DNA from: Cristatella mucedo
Taxonomy: Eukaryota > Bryozoa > Phylactolaemata > Cristatellidae
Assembly (NCBI GenBank): GCA_009760855.2
Contig: WPIO01000005.1
Location: 13,072,001 to 13,136,000 of the forward strand
DNA: 64,000 nt
Reading direction: 5' to 3'
Shown: piece after piece, positions 46,131 through 58,020 of the stretch
Layout: each line of letters starts with the position of its first letter
Position numbering within the stretch: the stretch's first letter is position 1
Notes under the pieces: model-generated
What the model was told of the DNA's origin: nothing
The model's input: only the letters and a program-made list of their open reading frames with translations
The model's database searches: none
Made by a program: the position numbers and the translations under genes

Positions 46131-46705
46131 TACTGAGAGCCTGAGCCGGCTAGCCTGTTGGTTGCGTTGGTACATTTGCTGACTAGAAACATCGAATTTC
46201 CAGAAAGAGCCAGCTTAAGCTGCGGCTGTGGTAATGGCAGCGGAGCTCGGCCCTCGGAGAAGGTACGGCACCCTATCCGTATCCCACTAAGGGTACTCCT
46301 ACGAACCGTTCGTGGCTAGGTAGCTGGAAATTTTGACGTTTCAGCCGACGTTTCAGGCGACTTCTGCATTGACCTTTTCGTCCACAGACGTCCGTTCAGC
46401 GGCCCTTCGTGGACGCGTTGTCATAGTCGTTCGGCCGGACGGCCAGCCGAACATCTAGGACGCAGCTACAGGCCCGGATGTCCTCGCCTAGTACTGCTGT
46501 GGAAATTTCCCTTTCAGCCGGATGCTCGGACTAAAGGCCAACCTTACTGCGAGAGCCCCTCGGACAACCCGTCGTCAGGTTAGGTAGCGAGACTGAGCGA
46601 CAAGTCTCCTGACTCCAGCACCAAGCACTTTCTTCACAAAAGCCACGCTCGTCAAGCCCAGTCTACGCTTGTCTAGACGGCCGCCGCTGGCATCCAGAGG
46701 AATCC
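46131..46705. other. No gene recognised
   Basis: GC-moderate unique DNA with no recognisable coding or repeat content. Confidence 0.35.
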
Positions 46706-46707
46706 AT

Positions 46708-46708
46708 C

Positions 46709-46797
<89 letters not shown>

Positions 46798-46798
46798 C
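46708..46798 (+). repeat. (CT)n microsatellite with C-run
   Basis: CT repeats interrupted by a run of nine C residues at 46767-46775. Confidence 0.96.
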
Positions 46799-47143
46799 CG
46801 TGTATGTGTCTCCCCCTCATGTGTCTCCTCAGGCAGTCGTTTTATTTCCTGCACGAGTTGTTTTTAACCGTCAAGCCACTGTTCGTTTCGAAACCGCTCG
46901 GCAACTAACGGCAGTTTGGATAGACAGATGCCCCGGTAAACGCCACCCATGCATGGACTTGCGGCTCGCCTGCTAAGTCATCGGCCGAGAGCCATTGTCA
47001 GTCAACCCCAACTGCTCGACAGCGGGAGCGATGGACAGCTTAGGACGACGGATACATCAAAGGGGCTCCGCTCATTGTTCTAGGGCGCGGAGTCACAGTT
47101 CTCTTGCGAAAGAATTAGTAGGACGAATGTTTTTGAGTGAGTT

Positions 47144-47201
47144 TGTGTCTGTCTGTTTGTCTGGTCGTCTGTCTGTCTGTCTGTCTGTCTGCCTGCCTGC
47201 C

Positions 47202-47234
<33 letters not shown>

Positions 47235-47300
47235 TGTGTGTGTGTGTGTGTGTGTTTGTGTGTGCATATGTGTGTGTGTGTTTGTGTGCATTGGTGTGTG
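47144..47300 (+). repeat. (CTGT)n and (GT)n compound repeat
   Basis: CTGT/CTGC tetranucleotides up to about 47234 pass into GT dinucleotides with interruptions to about 47300. Confidence 0.95.
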
Positions 47301-47514
47301 TTTGCATGTTTTGGATGTGTCGTGTGTGGCTGTTTGTGGCTGTACGTGTCTGAATGCATAGGCAGATGGTACGATAGCAAGCGTTTATTGTATTATCGCA
47401 TGCAATTTTGTGCAGAGCAACGGAGATGGATACTCTTCTCCCCTCACCTCGATGGCATTTGGCGGTTGCCAAGGCTCCCCCGCCCCGTCTACCTAGCCAT
47501 GCAGATTATGTAAA

Positions 47515-47665
47515 AAAGTTTAATTCACTTTTATAGAGACCTAAGAGAGAAACTCTATTCTGGTACTTCACATAAGCCACTGGTCGAGCCCACGGTCATC
47601 AAATATGTTCACCTTGACCTTGGTTCAGGCCCGTTAACCACTGGGTTTAACCGGTGTGGCAGATG
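47515..47665 (-). mobile_element. SINE-A copy, decayed
   Basis: On the - strand the order is CCGGTTAAACCCAGTGGTTA (A box), ACGGGCCTGAACCAAGG, CCGTGGGCTCGACCAGTGGC (B box), TGTGAAGTACCAG and a short A/T tail. Confidence 0.7.
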
Positions 47666-47756
47666 GCCCTCATCTGGACCATGTGCCCTCACGACGGCTG
47701 ACAACAGATTGCTCGATCATGCAATTTAAATACTTGGTGTACAGCAAACCTTCCTC

Positions 47757-47862
47757 GAAGCAGAGGCCTCTCCTGGTCGCCCAGTCATCTGCGGCAGACC
47801 GAGGCTACCAGTAGAGCTTCGGCCGGATTCACTGCTGCATTCAAGATGTATTGCTGACTGTC
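47757..47862 (+). repeat. Dispersed repeat, second copy
   Basis: CTCCTGGTCGCCCAGTCATC ... TTCGGCCGGATTCACTGCTG matches 32401-32490 at most positions. The class is unknown. Confidence 0.65.
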
Positions 47863-47869
47863 CTAACTG

Positions 47870-49430
47870 CCCACACAAAATGTCGGTCAGATACAGATTG
47901 ATTTGGAAAGCATTACTAGAGGGCCCCCATAAAATTAGTGAAACTTCAATGCGAGGGAATTAGGTACGGAAATATCGTATTGACTAAAGTGCAGCTGAGA
48001 TGTGTACGATTGACGAATCAATGAGTCGCGTATGAGACAAATATCCACTGGGCATCCTTTGAACAATATTTGCAATACCATGCTTATGCCTTCAATAAGC
48101 ATTAATTTTCATTTGAGATCAGACCTTTTGAATGCGTTTTGAATTATAGTGCGGTGCATTCCTTACATTGTGATCCCACTGTTGGAGGGTGAGAAGGGCA
48201 TGGTGAGGTCCGGTTATTCCTCCAGCTAGAAGTCTTTTAACATTTGGTGGTTACTGTGACGAGCAGCACCAGGCCAACAACAAGCCGAGGTTTCGCTCTG
48301 AAGTTGCCAGAGATGATCGAAGTAATGATGATCTTATTTAAAGAGCCCTCGTTTGTTCAGTCTATGTACTAATTAATTAACTAAACTAATGGAGAATGTG
48401 CACCCAGTTGCCTTCTTGATATCGGATATCTCATATGATTTACGGAAAACTGGAAACGAGCATGTCCGCACTTATAACAATCTGAGATCCCTCTATTGGC
48501 GCGGCTTGCTGCCTGAACCCGTTTCAGCACTAAATAAATCGCACCTCGGTAAGACTCGAATCGCACTGAAACAACACTACACCCACGTACATTTGTTGAG
48601 TTTAGGTTCTTTTACGATCGCCTTAGATGCTACTAGGTCATGCGATTGTATTCAAAAGCATCCTTGATCGCCTACTTCTAGCACCACTGCCGGCAGCGGA
48701 ACGGTGTCCGGCAGTCGTGCCAGGATTAGGTGACCTGTACATATGGCACCCGTGGGAAAGGCCACTCAGCGTCACACCACCGGGTCGCGTTTTTATGCAA
48801 AGCGTATCCAGCTGTGTTTATTGTTCCTGCCCTTGGTGTGGTCTAATGAAGAACAGGCAAAAATCGAAAAGAATCCTTGCTTTTGAGACTCTACGTCGAC
48901 AACCATGAACTCAGTCCTCATAGGGTACCCTAAATCTAGCCCCCTATAATGGACGGTGCACCGCAGTAACTGGGAATTCTGCACTATTGATGACGGCAGT
49001 ACGTGTGAAGCGTTCGTAATAAACGTGCCTTCCTTAGTTTGGTAGTCTACCCGTCACTGCATCACTAGCAATGGGAAGCCTGTGAAGCCCTGTGCATTGA
49101 CGACGGGCAGTCAATGGCGCGATAACCTTGAGAGCCGGCGAGTGACTGACTGCAGTGCGATGCTTTCTGCTTTCCTTCTATCACAACTCCTCGACCGCCT
49201 ACCAGCCGTCTAGCTATCAATTACTCTGTTCAGTGTCTGCCTGCCTTTTCGCCGGTGCAGGAATCACTCGGTACAAGCTTTCACGAACGCATTTCAAAAC
49301 TCGTCACTCGTTATCTCTACTTGAAACAAACATCTGATGTGGCTGCATGCCGTCTGAGATCTAATCTGATAGCAGGCCGCCGTCTGAGTTCTTGACGCTA
49401 TGGAAACGCACGGGGACTTGATATATACGT
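47870..49430. other. No gene recognised
   Basis: Unassigned DNA. A 93-codon + strand frame at 48389 has no known domain. Confidence 0.35.
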
Positions 49431-49431
49431 C

Positions 49432-50385
49432 CATTAATAATAATAATACACTTGATAAAGTGCCCTCAGATAACTCAATCTCTTTCTGGGCGCTTTAAAT
49501 TTGCTGCGAAGGGAAACGCGATTGAATGGTGAGTAATATCATGCTTGATAAACAACATTAATAACATGGTTAGGGGTGGCATGCACAGGGTCAGCATGCA
49601 AGTGTGGTTAGTGGCAGCATGCAACAGTGCCAGCACGCATTAGCACATTGGACGAATCGCAGAGACCCAATAAATGCAGTCCTAAATAGGTGTGTTTTTA
49701 AGGTCTTTTTAAATGCAGTCAAGTCAAGGGATGTTGTGACGCAAGTCGGGATTGAGTTCCAGGCTTTGGAAGCATACGAACTAAATGCACGGTCTCCAAG
49801 GAATTTGAGGATTGTACGAGGTACTTTTAAACTGTTAGATTCCGAAAAGTGGGTGGTATGATGCTTTGACTGGGGGGAGTAGATCTGATAGGTAGGCTGG
49901 AGCCAAAGAATGGAGTAACTTAAAAGTGAGCGACAAAACCTTGAAGTCGATCAGTTGCTTGACAGGTAGCCAGTGCAGGTCGGCGAGAAGTAGTGTGATG
50001 TGGTGTGATGTGGCTACTGCGACGCTCACGACAGACTAGCCTAGCTACAGAGTTTTGCACCAGCTGTAAGCGCCTGATTGCACATGCCGGTAGGCCAGCA
50101 AGCAGTGAGTCACAGAAGTTAAGTCGGGATGTCACAAATGCATGGACCAACTTGAATGTCGTATCTTTATCTAAACAAGCCCGAATTTTAGCAATTTTAT
50201 GTAGCTGAAAGTAGGCAAACTTGATTGTGGAGCTGATGTGGCAGTCTAACGAAAGGTCACTTTGGAACATGACACCTAGATTTCCTGCAGATAGTTGAGG
50301 GAATTCGAGGTGCTCGAAGGCTGGGAGGGATCAAAGGAAAGGTACAACTGAGTGTCATCCGCATAAAAGTTAAAGCCTAGTCAGC
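49432..50385 (-). mobile_element. L2-A LINE, 3' part, with internal deletion
   Basis: On the - strand, [54 protein letters not shown] and the 3' untranslated region are followed by an AATAATAATAC end at 49432. Bases 50290-50385 carry the [17 protein letters not shown] region, joined by a deletion. Upstream is unrelated sequence with a run of ten C residues at 50438-50448. Confidence 0.8.
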
Positions 50386-50389
50386 CATC

Positions 50390-51770
50390 GATTCCACATG
50401 CGTTTCCTTAATTTAGGCCGACTCCCCCTGCCCGCTGCCCCCCCCCCCCGCAGGCGCAAAGCAGTAGAATTCGTTAGGCGTCTTCTTGGAAGGAGGCTGT
50501 CTTTTCTAACCAGTCCTATCTCAGCAGTACGTGCGCTCCAGAATTGCTGCGGGAGTTCTGAAGTGTAACTTTGGGTGAGATGCAACTTTGGCTCAATGCA
50601 TAGAAAGCGAAGAGGATAAGAGTTTCAGCTTCCGTCCTGCAGACGATGGTAAAATGCGAGTGCTAGCTCATTCACAGCAGTGGCTGTCAACATTCTTCTT
50701 CAACGTATACGCATCCGTCCACCAGTCCAGATCGTAAAAACTATCGTTAGCTCTACGAGCACCGGCTTTATGCTCGTGCACCTCGGATGAGGCAAGTGTG
50801 CTTATTACTACCACGTGGTCTCCGTGGCTCCAGCTAGTGTCTTGCATTAATCATGGCCGTGACGGACATGAGCTTAGGAACAGACCGCGCCTCGAACTGA
50901 GAGGTACCAGGCTAACCGAGAACCGCAAGAACAGGGCTTGATAAACGTGTCCTAGGCGATTTGACTTTAAAGTCGTATCGCTAATGCACACTCAAAATGA
51001 GTCAACAAAAACAGCTCTCTCATGTTGCCAGAGCTTTCCGGCACGGATAAGACTGATTCATACGCATACTTCATATGGACTCGTTTAAATGCGTTTCGTG
51101 AGGAGCAATTTGATTTGACGTGTAAACGCTTACCAGTTGAGTATTCTTGGACAGTTATCAAGATAGGCAAGCTATTTTTGGCTGCTCTGGACAGTTATCA
51201 ACTAGTCTTTATATCTTTCCTTCATAAAAAAGCGCTAGCAAACTGCATTGTAATTATCTACATAAGAGTCGAGGAATATTTTTAGTTTTCCTATAGTGTT
51301 ATACAAATATTAGTATTGTTATTCTTATTAATCCCTTTGTCCTCTCTTGTGGGGAGGACAGCCTAATCAACTGGCAGCGGTAAGACGTTTCCCCTTCACA
51401 GTATCACCGTCATCACAGCATGTGCTTTCAGCTACACCCTTAAGTTTGTTGCAATGACAGTACTAGACGGTGAATTATTTCAGAATGGAATACTTCAGAT
51501 CTACGCTCGTACTGCTGCGACACCAGATCACCCCTCCCCACGGGGCTCCGGTATCCCATCAGCCTTGTTGGTGTGCTTTAGCAAACGACATCAGCCTAGC
51601 AGCTCGGGACTGAAACAACAATCGTTCTTCTTTATGGGTGCTGAAGTCGTCAGCTTGCCAGGCAATCAGCGTTTATAATTGCTGGACAAGGTTCGGAGCA
51701 AATCAGCCATAACCAGATGCTAGGCGATGTCTGCTTTTTTTGAGGAGGCACCTGCCAATTCGGATCAGTC
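50390..51770. other. No gene recognised
   Basis: Short frames only. Bases 51290-51330 resemble a weak LINE-type A/T end. Confidence 0.35.
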
Positions 51771-51779
51771 ACAGTGGAC

Positions 51780-53240
51780 ATGTTCAGCGCACCTGCATTG
51801 CAACATCAGCCGTACAGGAGACCGCTTTCGGTGATGGCTTCTATCAGCTTAAGTCGAAGCTTTTGGCTAGAATGAATCACCCGGACTTCGACAATACCAT
51901 CTTTATAGCTTTTCACCGAGCACGAAATAACAAGGAGCGAATCTCTTTCCTGCTTGGGTTGTCGATATTACGGCCCTTGCTTAAGCTAACGACTGATTTT
52001 CCGAAAACAGGGCTGCAGAAATCCGGTCAGGAATCCGGCCACGCTTTACGCGAATATGGGAACGTGCTCTTCAAGAAAAGGAGATTCCGCGAGGCTTTGG
52101 TTGCGTACAGCAGCATACTTCGCTGTCGCTTGGAGTCGGATATCGGCGATGAAGTTGGTCAATCTTTGGCCCTAAGCTATTCGAACAGGCCGGCGGTTTG
52201 GTACCGTCTCCGTGAGTTTGAATGCTGCCTGACCGACATCGATGCTGCCCTAACGGCGGGTATCATGCAAACAAGCTGCACGACCGACGACTGAGCCTGG
52301 AAGACCATCTCGCTGCTGCGGAAGCCACGAGGGCAGCTGAAAAGTCGGTCACTGCGGCCGAGCTGAGTGAGAAGGAAAGAGGGGAAGTGCTTCAAGTCCT
52401 GCGGCAGCCCGCTGATGCTTTCGTCTTGGCTTCGCCAACAACTGCTTGCACTGCGACAGTATCTGCTGACGTGACCAAATCAACTTGCAGAGATGCCACG
52501 GCGGCCGCTCCCATGCTCTCTCAGACTGCCGTCGCAGACTATCCGGCGTTGTCGTCAGCTGTCGGCATCACTAGGATTGACCGTTACAATATGCACGTAG
52601 CGGCCAAAAAGTCTTTGCGGTTGAACATGAGTTTGCAGCCGACCCAGTGAGGCGTGCATGCCGACGCACTGCTATGGCTGCCTGTCGAGGTTGAAGATCT
52701 TTATCCATGCAGGAGATGCATCGTGACGCTCTATTGCAGCCAGCGACGCGAGCAGGTCAGCTGGTCGGGCTACCACCGCTACAAGTGTCACAGCATGGCC
52801 GCATCGATTAACTTTGCCAACTGGCACGGTCACGTGGCCTTGCGAGCAATGCTGTATGCCGGTTTGACCCTCTACACCCAGCACGCTAGCTCCGACGGCT
52901 CCAGTAGTCACAAAGACTTGCGACACGATGCATACATCGGCTGCCCAAGATGTCCTCCGGACTACTCTAGAGTGCAGGGCCTGCCTCGGCAGACGCTTAG
53001 AAAACTTCGATTACCCGTCCAATGCTTCGGTACTCGGTGCTGGCCGCGTACCTGGCGCTATGCGTCTGTCCCACGGAGGCAGTGGCAATCAGACCCAACT
53101 GTAGGGCAGACTATCCCAATGGATTACAGTGCGCCATTGCAGCTGTCACTTTCCATCACCTGCTTAGTGGTCTTTTCAAAAAAATTGCACACACTCACTG
53201 AGCTAAGGTGTATCGATAAAGTTTCGAACAACAGCAATAC
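51780..53240 (+). pseudogene. SMYD4: SMYD4-like N-terminal half: TPR and MYND (broken)
   Basis: The frame opens with FYQLKSKLLARMNHPDFDN and NNKERISFLLGLSILRPLLK. TPR repeats follow (HALREYGNVLFKKRRFREAL..YSSIL, LALSYSNRPAVWYRLREFEC, CLTDIDAAL), then a 1-nt shift, YHANKLHDRRLSLEDHLAAA, and a MYND zinc finger split over frames: HCYGCLSRL, PCRRC, TLYCSQRR and YHRYKC. One MYND cysteine is arginine (CSQRR for CSxxC). A helical region (RPNCRADYPNGLQCA) ends just before the SET domain. This order is that of SMYD4 protein-lysine methyltransferases. Three or more frameshifts break it and there are no introns. It stops against L2-A copy 3 at about 53255. The SET half is on the - strand at 23205-23775. 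Confidence 0.68.
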
Positions 53241-53249
53241 ATTGATTGG

Positions 53250-54605
53250 ATGCTATCAAAAGATCTTATCAAAGACTCTTGGATCTTATCAAAGACTCTG
53301 GAACGGGTCGTGGCAGACCAGCTGAACTCCTATATCGAAACCTCACACCTTGCTAGTAAGTTCCAGTCTGGCTTTAGAGCTAATCACTCCACAGAGTCAG
53401 CATTGCTTCGGGTATACAACGACCTACTTAGGAATGCAGACATGGGTAGAGTGTCTCTTCTTGTTTTGCTCGATCTTTCGGCAGCTTTTGATACCATCGA
53501 TCACAAAGTACTTCTAGAGCACCTCTCATCTCGCCTGGGCATCACTGGCACTGCTCTGCAGTGGTTCAGGTCCTATCTCAGTGGGAGACTCCAGAGTGTT
53601 GACGTGAATGGACAAAGATCATATGAAGTACCTCTAAAATATGGAGTACCTCAGGGCTTAGTGCTAGGTCCGGTTCTTTTCACGGTTTATACTCTGCCTC
53701 TTGCTGATCTGATTGCCAAGCACAATCTGGGCTTTCATTTCTATGCGGATGACACTCAGTTGTACCTTTGCTTTGATCCCTCCCAGCCTTCGAGCACCTC
53801 AAATTCTCTAAACTCACTAGCTGCATGCATTGATGACATCCGCACATGGATGGCAGCAAATTTTCTAAAACTAAACGATGATAAAACTAACTTACTAGTT
53901 ATGGGCAAACCCAGTGTGATTCACAAATTGGAAAGGCTGACTTTCAAAATTGGCTCTGCCAGCATATCTCCAGTTGAGTCAGCTCAAAATCTAGGTGTCA
54001 TATTCCAAAGCGACCTCTCGTTAGACGACCACATCAGCTCCACAGTCAAATCTGCCTATTTTCAGCTTCATAACATTGCTAAAATTAGAGCTTGTTTAGA
54101 TAAGGATACCACGTCCAAGCTGGTCCATGCATTCGTGACATCTCGTCTCGACTTCTGCAACTCACTGCTTACTGGCCTACCAGCATGTGCGATCAGGCGA
54201 TTGCAGCTGGTGCAAAACTCTGCAGCTAGGCTTGTCTGTCGTGAGCGTCGCAGTAGCCACATTACTCCACTTCTCGCCGACCTGCACTGGCTACCAGTCA
54301 AGCAACGGATTGACTTCAAGGTTTTGTCGCTCACTTTTAGGTTCCTTCATTCTATGGCTCCAGCCTATCTTTCAGATATACTACCCCATCAGGCCAAGCA
54401 TCGTACCACTCGCTTTTCGGAATCCAACAGTCTGGAAATACCACGTACAAACCTTAAATCCTTTGGAGACCGTGCATTTAGCTCGTATGCTCCCAAAGCC
54501 TGGAACTTCCTCCCGACCTGCGTCAGAACATCCCCTGACCTGACCACATTTAAAAGAAACTTAAAAACACACCTATTTAGGACAGCATTTAGTGGGTCCC
54601 TGTGA
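53250..54605 (+). CDS. L2-A reverse transcriptase, copy 3 (open to its natural stop)
   Basis: From about 53296 to the TGA at 54605 this is the undisturbed C-terminal 440 residues of the L2-A ORF2 protein: [92 protein letters not shown] and the final [11 protein letters not shown]. The active-site FYADD is intact. PQGS is changed to PQGL. The first ~15 codons are not LINE sequence, and the endonuclease and early RT motifs are missing, so the copy cannot move by itself. Confidence 0.87.
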   Translation: MLSKDLIKDSWILSKTLERVVADQLNSYIETSHLASKFQSGFRANHSTESALLRVYNDLLRNADMGRVSLLVLLDLSAAFDTIDHKVLLEHLSSRLGITGTALQWFRSYLSGRLQSVDVNGQRSYEVPLKYGVPQGLVLGPVLFTVYTLPLADLIAKHNLGFHFYADDTQLYLCFDPSQPSSTSNSLNSLAACIDDIRTWMAANFLKLNDDKTNLLVMGKPSVIHKLERLTFKIGSASISPVESAQNLGVIFQSDLSLDDHISSTVKSAYFQLHNIAKIRACLDKDTTSKLVHAFVTSRLDFCNSLLTGLPACAIRRLQLVQNSAARLVCRERRSSHITPLLADLHWLPVKQRIDFKVLSLTFRFLHSMAPAYLSDILPHQAKHRTTRFSESNSLEIPRTNLKSFGDRAFSSYAPKAWNFLPTCVRTSPDLTTFKRNLKTHLFRTAFSGSL

Positions 54606-54850
54606 TTCTTCATTGATGTGCTTATGCGTGCTGACACTGTGCATGCTGCCACTAACCACATTTGCATGCTGACCCTGTGCATGTCACCCCTAACCATATT
54701 ATTTATTTTGTTTGTTTTTCAAGCATGATTTTACTTACTATTCTATTGCATATCACTTTGCAGCAAATGTAAAGCGCCTAGAAAGAGATTAAGTTCTCTG
54801 AGGGCGCTTTATCAAGTGCAATATTATTATTATGATTATTATTATGCTTT
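53262..54850 (+). mobile_element. L2-A LINE copy 3 (5'-truncated)
   Basis: This begins within the RT ([19 protein letters not shown]) after a small tandem duplication of ATCTTATCAAAGACTCT. It continues to a complete 3' untranslated region and an (ATT)n tail at 54825-54850. It is nearly identical to copy 2 over their common length. Confidence 0.9.
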
Positions 54851-55451
54851 GAGAGTACCTGAATACCAGAACCTTGGAACGCGGCACAAGTGGCGAGCCG
54901 ACTGAAGCAATGCCGACGTCAGTAAGTGATGCATTCTTTTACCCGAGCAACGTTCGATTACAAGCCCGTTGCATGAGTGGCAGGCAGCTTTCCATTAATT
55001 GCTAGTAGTTAGAGTGTCGATTGAAGATCGGCCAATTAGATCTGGCTAATTCACACGACTATTCTAAAAGCAGGTGCTTCAAAGATAAGACTGTGGGGTG
55101 CTTTCATGAGCTAGGCGTTTATTGCTAACTTGAACGTATCTTTGCCTCGAACAACCAATTTCTCTCATCTCCGACGCAAGATAAAGTGATGTTTAACGGC
55201 TAGTATAGGCATCGACTTAAAACGCAAGCGAAAAAGGATCCGGACTTTTGCAGTAAAAATTAATCGTTGTAAGCCCTGTATAGGAAAACGAAGACTCGCT
55301 ATTGCAGTGCGGTCGAGCTGCATGCGCAACTTAAGTGGACATTGGGGTCAGCGTATACCTTAATGATCAGTTTAAATAACATTTTTTTATTTATATTTAT
55401 ATTTTCTTTTATAGTTTTAGCTTGATTACTGGCGTTCATCGGGGACCTATG
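54851..55451. other. No gene recognised
   Basis: Unassigned DNA between L2-A copy 3 and the solo LTR. A T-rich stretch lies at 55378-55420. Confidence 0.35.
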
Positions 55452-55455
55452 GAAT

Positions 55456-56591
55456 TGCAACGCCAAAGGCTCGGCGGAGTAGGCTTGACCTGCCGCTTAC
55501 CTAGCACTGATGCCGTTCTTAACTTAACCTAGTGCTGATGCCGTTTGGTGCGCGCCTACGCGAAATAAGCTGGCCGCCACAAAACGAGCGTTTCTGGCGC
55601 CGACCTGCTTGCCGTTACTAAAAGGGTTCGCGAGTCCGCGGCGTGAATTGGAAAGCGAGACACACACATTGGGGATTTTACTGAGCTTTGTTCGCAAGCG
55701 CACAAAGTCGCTGCGCGTCTAGCTCAGCTTTATCTCCCCACTCCTCGCACGCTCTCAACAGTACCAACACTCTTGCGGAGGGAATACTTCTCCACACTGG
55801 GGCTGCTTACGTCTCTAATGGGGAACGATCCAAATAGACGGAGCCCGAACCGGAGCTTAAACCCTATCCGGAGAACTAGGACCAGACACACGCCAACTAC
55901 GTCTAGCTCACAGCGGCAAATCCTTATGCCGAGACCACGTGCTAGTGCGCACACACAAAACACGAAAGAAACACAAAATGCCAGCTCGGGCGCGATACTA
56001 CCGTATTCGGTGGAGTCTACCGAATTGTCCTAGCGCTGTCTCGTTCTGTTCCGTCAATCGCCTCCGAACAGCCCGCCCTCTTCCCTCGCTTTCAGAGAAA
56101 CGAGTCCAACGGCGTCGAAGCGCGGAGCCGGACCAAAGACCAAAAAGACCAAAAGACCAAAGACCAAAAGCGAGCAACGCTTGACTCTTAAATACTTAGC
56201 TGAGACAATGGGCAAGAGCTTAGTGGTATTGGGCCCGACACCCCGGCCCATTACGGCAAGGAATTTATACCATCAGTAGGCCACTGGAAGGGCACTTCTG
56301 TCCAGCTTGAATGGCGAAGGTGTTCCGGACGATTCTTTCTTGGACCTAGTGAAGGCGGAGGTTAACAGGCCAGCCAACACCAATCAGCAGCTTCCGCGGG
56401 TATTGGACCAATTCTAAAGGCCGAATCGCCACAGCTGGTCTCAGAGCTTCCTGGCTCGCTCTTAAGCTCTTGCTCTCTAACCGCACTGGCGCTCCTCTCT
56501 GGCTCACCGCTCTAGGACAAAGGAGTTCTTGCCCGCCGCCGAACAGCTCTTGTTCTCGCTAAAATTCAGCCAAGGCCAGCAGGGCGCTACA
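55456..56591 (-). mobile_element. Solo LTR, 1136 bp, with GAAT target duplication
   Basis: On the - strand the element starts TGTAGCGCCCTGCTGG (at 56591) and ends GCCTTTGGCGTTGCA (at 55456). GAAT occurs directly outside both ends (55452-55455 and 56592-56595). TG...CA termini, a TGTAGCGCCC start and a 4-bp duplication are typical of Gypsy-type long terminal repeats. Candidate TATA-like motifs lie inside (GGTATAAATT and AAGTATTTAAGAG on the - strand). No internal gag-pol region adjoins, so this is a solo LTR. The orientation is inferred from the TGTAGCGCCC start. Confidence 0.7.
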
Positions 56592-56714
56592 GAATTATAC
56601 TATTGCTATGCCACACAGGCTGGACAAAGGCGGCACTTTTAACTTCTTCTGTGCCTTTCCTAGGCGCTGATGTAATTGATTCTGGACCAGAGGTTCCTGG
56701 TTCAGAAATAGAGA

Positions 56715-57245
56715 TTGCTATTGTATTGTATCTCCGTCTATAACTCAACAAAGCCACAAAGACTGTGTGGGTGCGACGCAAAAGAGTTTTTCATATCTCA
56801 CTCACAGCCTAAGCGGCTTTCGGTACGCATTCGCGCGTGCAGACTTCATATCACGCAACAAAGAGAAAGTGAGAAGCATAGCAGAGTTAGGAGAGCAGTT
56901 GAGGTAGTGAGTAGCATAGAAGTAGTAGTTCAGGACCGCTGAAAAAGATGTGCCATAGTCGGCAGTTGGAGAGTAGATGTCGTTGCGTAAGAATTGTGGA
57001 AGCGAGTTCCACAGTCTAGGACCTGCAGAGCTATTGCTTCTGTCACCAACGGTCTTTAAGCGAAGGAATGAAACAGCTAATTTATTGCCCACATATGACC
57101 TGAGGGGGCTGACACTGATGCAGCTGTCCAGCTAGGTAGGAAGGAGCCAAGCCGTGTTGGACCTTGTGAGACCTCTTATGAGTTTTACTCGGTATCCATT
57201 GATCAACCGGCAGCCACTCAAGTTATTTTCAGCAAAGGAGACACG
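56715..57245 (-). mobile_element. L2-B LINE, C-terminal RT and 3' end
   Basis: The - strand frame of 96 codons (56802-57092) reads MGNKLAVSFLRLKTVGDRSN, SSAGPRLWNSLPQFLRNDIY and SPTADYGTSFSAVLNYYFYA. It ends in NAYRKPLRL, the C terminus of an L2/CR1-like RT (RLWNSLP corresponds to KAWNSLP of L2-A). Upstream, broken frames give a LINGYRVKLIRGLTRSNTAW motif. The 3' untranslated region ends in GACGGAGATACAATACAATA near 56720. It is a separate family from L2-A, with a pentamer-type (ACAAT/ACATT) tail. Confidence 0.78.
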
Positions 57246-57735
57246 AGGTTCAACCGCTGATATTCACCACCAGCTGCAGTGATAGAGTCGCTTTTTTTGG
57301 TCGCCCAGTCAAAGGGATATTGCAATAAGCTAGTCGAGACAGAACCAGGGAGCTAAGAATTTATATTTCTTTGCAAGCCATCGTGGAAGAAAGTTCACAA
57401 TCTTAGATAGGAATGGACGTGATGGCTAGCTGTGGAAGTGGTCTTATTGAAGAATCTGCCAAAATTTAGGCAGCTGTGGAAAACGACAACTGAACTAAAT
57501 GACCTCTAACCCGCGAAGCCAATCCCTACCGGTCGCTCCGATTTATCTAGGCAAATATTCGTGAGAGAGGAATATCTGGAGGGAACCCCGAAAATGCCTT
57601 CACTGGGCAATCCGTTAAAGGAGCATGTTCCTGAATGCGACTGCCATCAAATTACTATTAAATCCTCTCGCTACGTGTTATTTTCCAATTTGAGCTGGCG
57701 CCAGTAAGCAACGATCGCCTCACCAGCTCATTTTA
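57246..57735. other. No gene recognised
   Basis: It may contain further L2-B coding DNA, but the similarity is not clear enough to call. Confidence 0.3.
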
Positions 57736-57737
57736 TC

Positions 57738-57852
57738 AATGTAACGTATCTCCGCCTATAACTCCACAAAGTCATAAGTACTACGTGGGTGTAATGCGGG
57801 AGAGTTTTCTATAGCGCACTCATAGCCTAAGCGGCTTTCGGTACGCACAATC
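57738..57852 (-). mobile_element. L2-B 3' tail
   Basis: On the - strand it reads GTGCGTACCGAAAGCCGCTT, GTGCGCTATAGAAAACTCTC and GTTATAGGCGGAGATACGTT, then ACATT. Confidence 0.75.
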
Positions 57853-57954
57853 AACCATTCACTATGGAGAGAGTCTCGCTGTGTTTATTATAATATTGCT
57901 GTAGCATTAACAAACACGTTCCAATGTCCTTACCGAGAATGCTATTGCTCACTG

Positions 57955-58020
57955 TAAGCGGCGGCGATAGCCATTAAGGCTCCTCTGCTGCTAAGTGCAC
58001 GAGGCTCTTTAATTGACTAG
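57955..58020 (+). mobile_element. SINE-B 3' fragment
   Basis: GTAAGCGGCGGCGATAGCCA, TTAAGGCTCCTCTG and TTTAATTGACTAGC. Only the body end remains. Confidence 0.55.
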
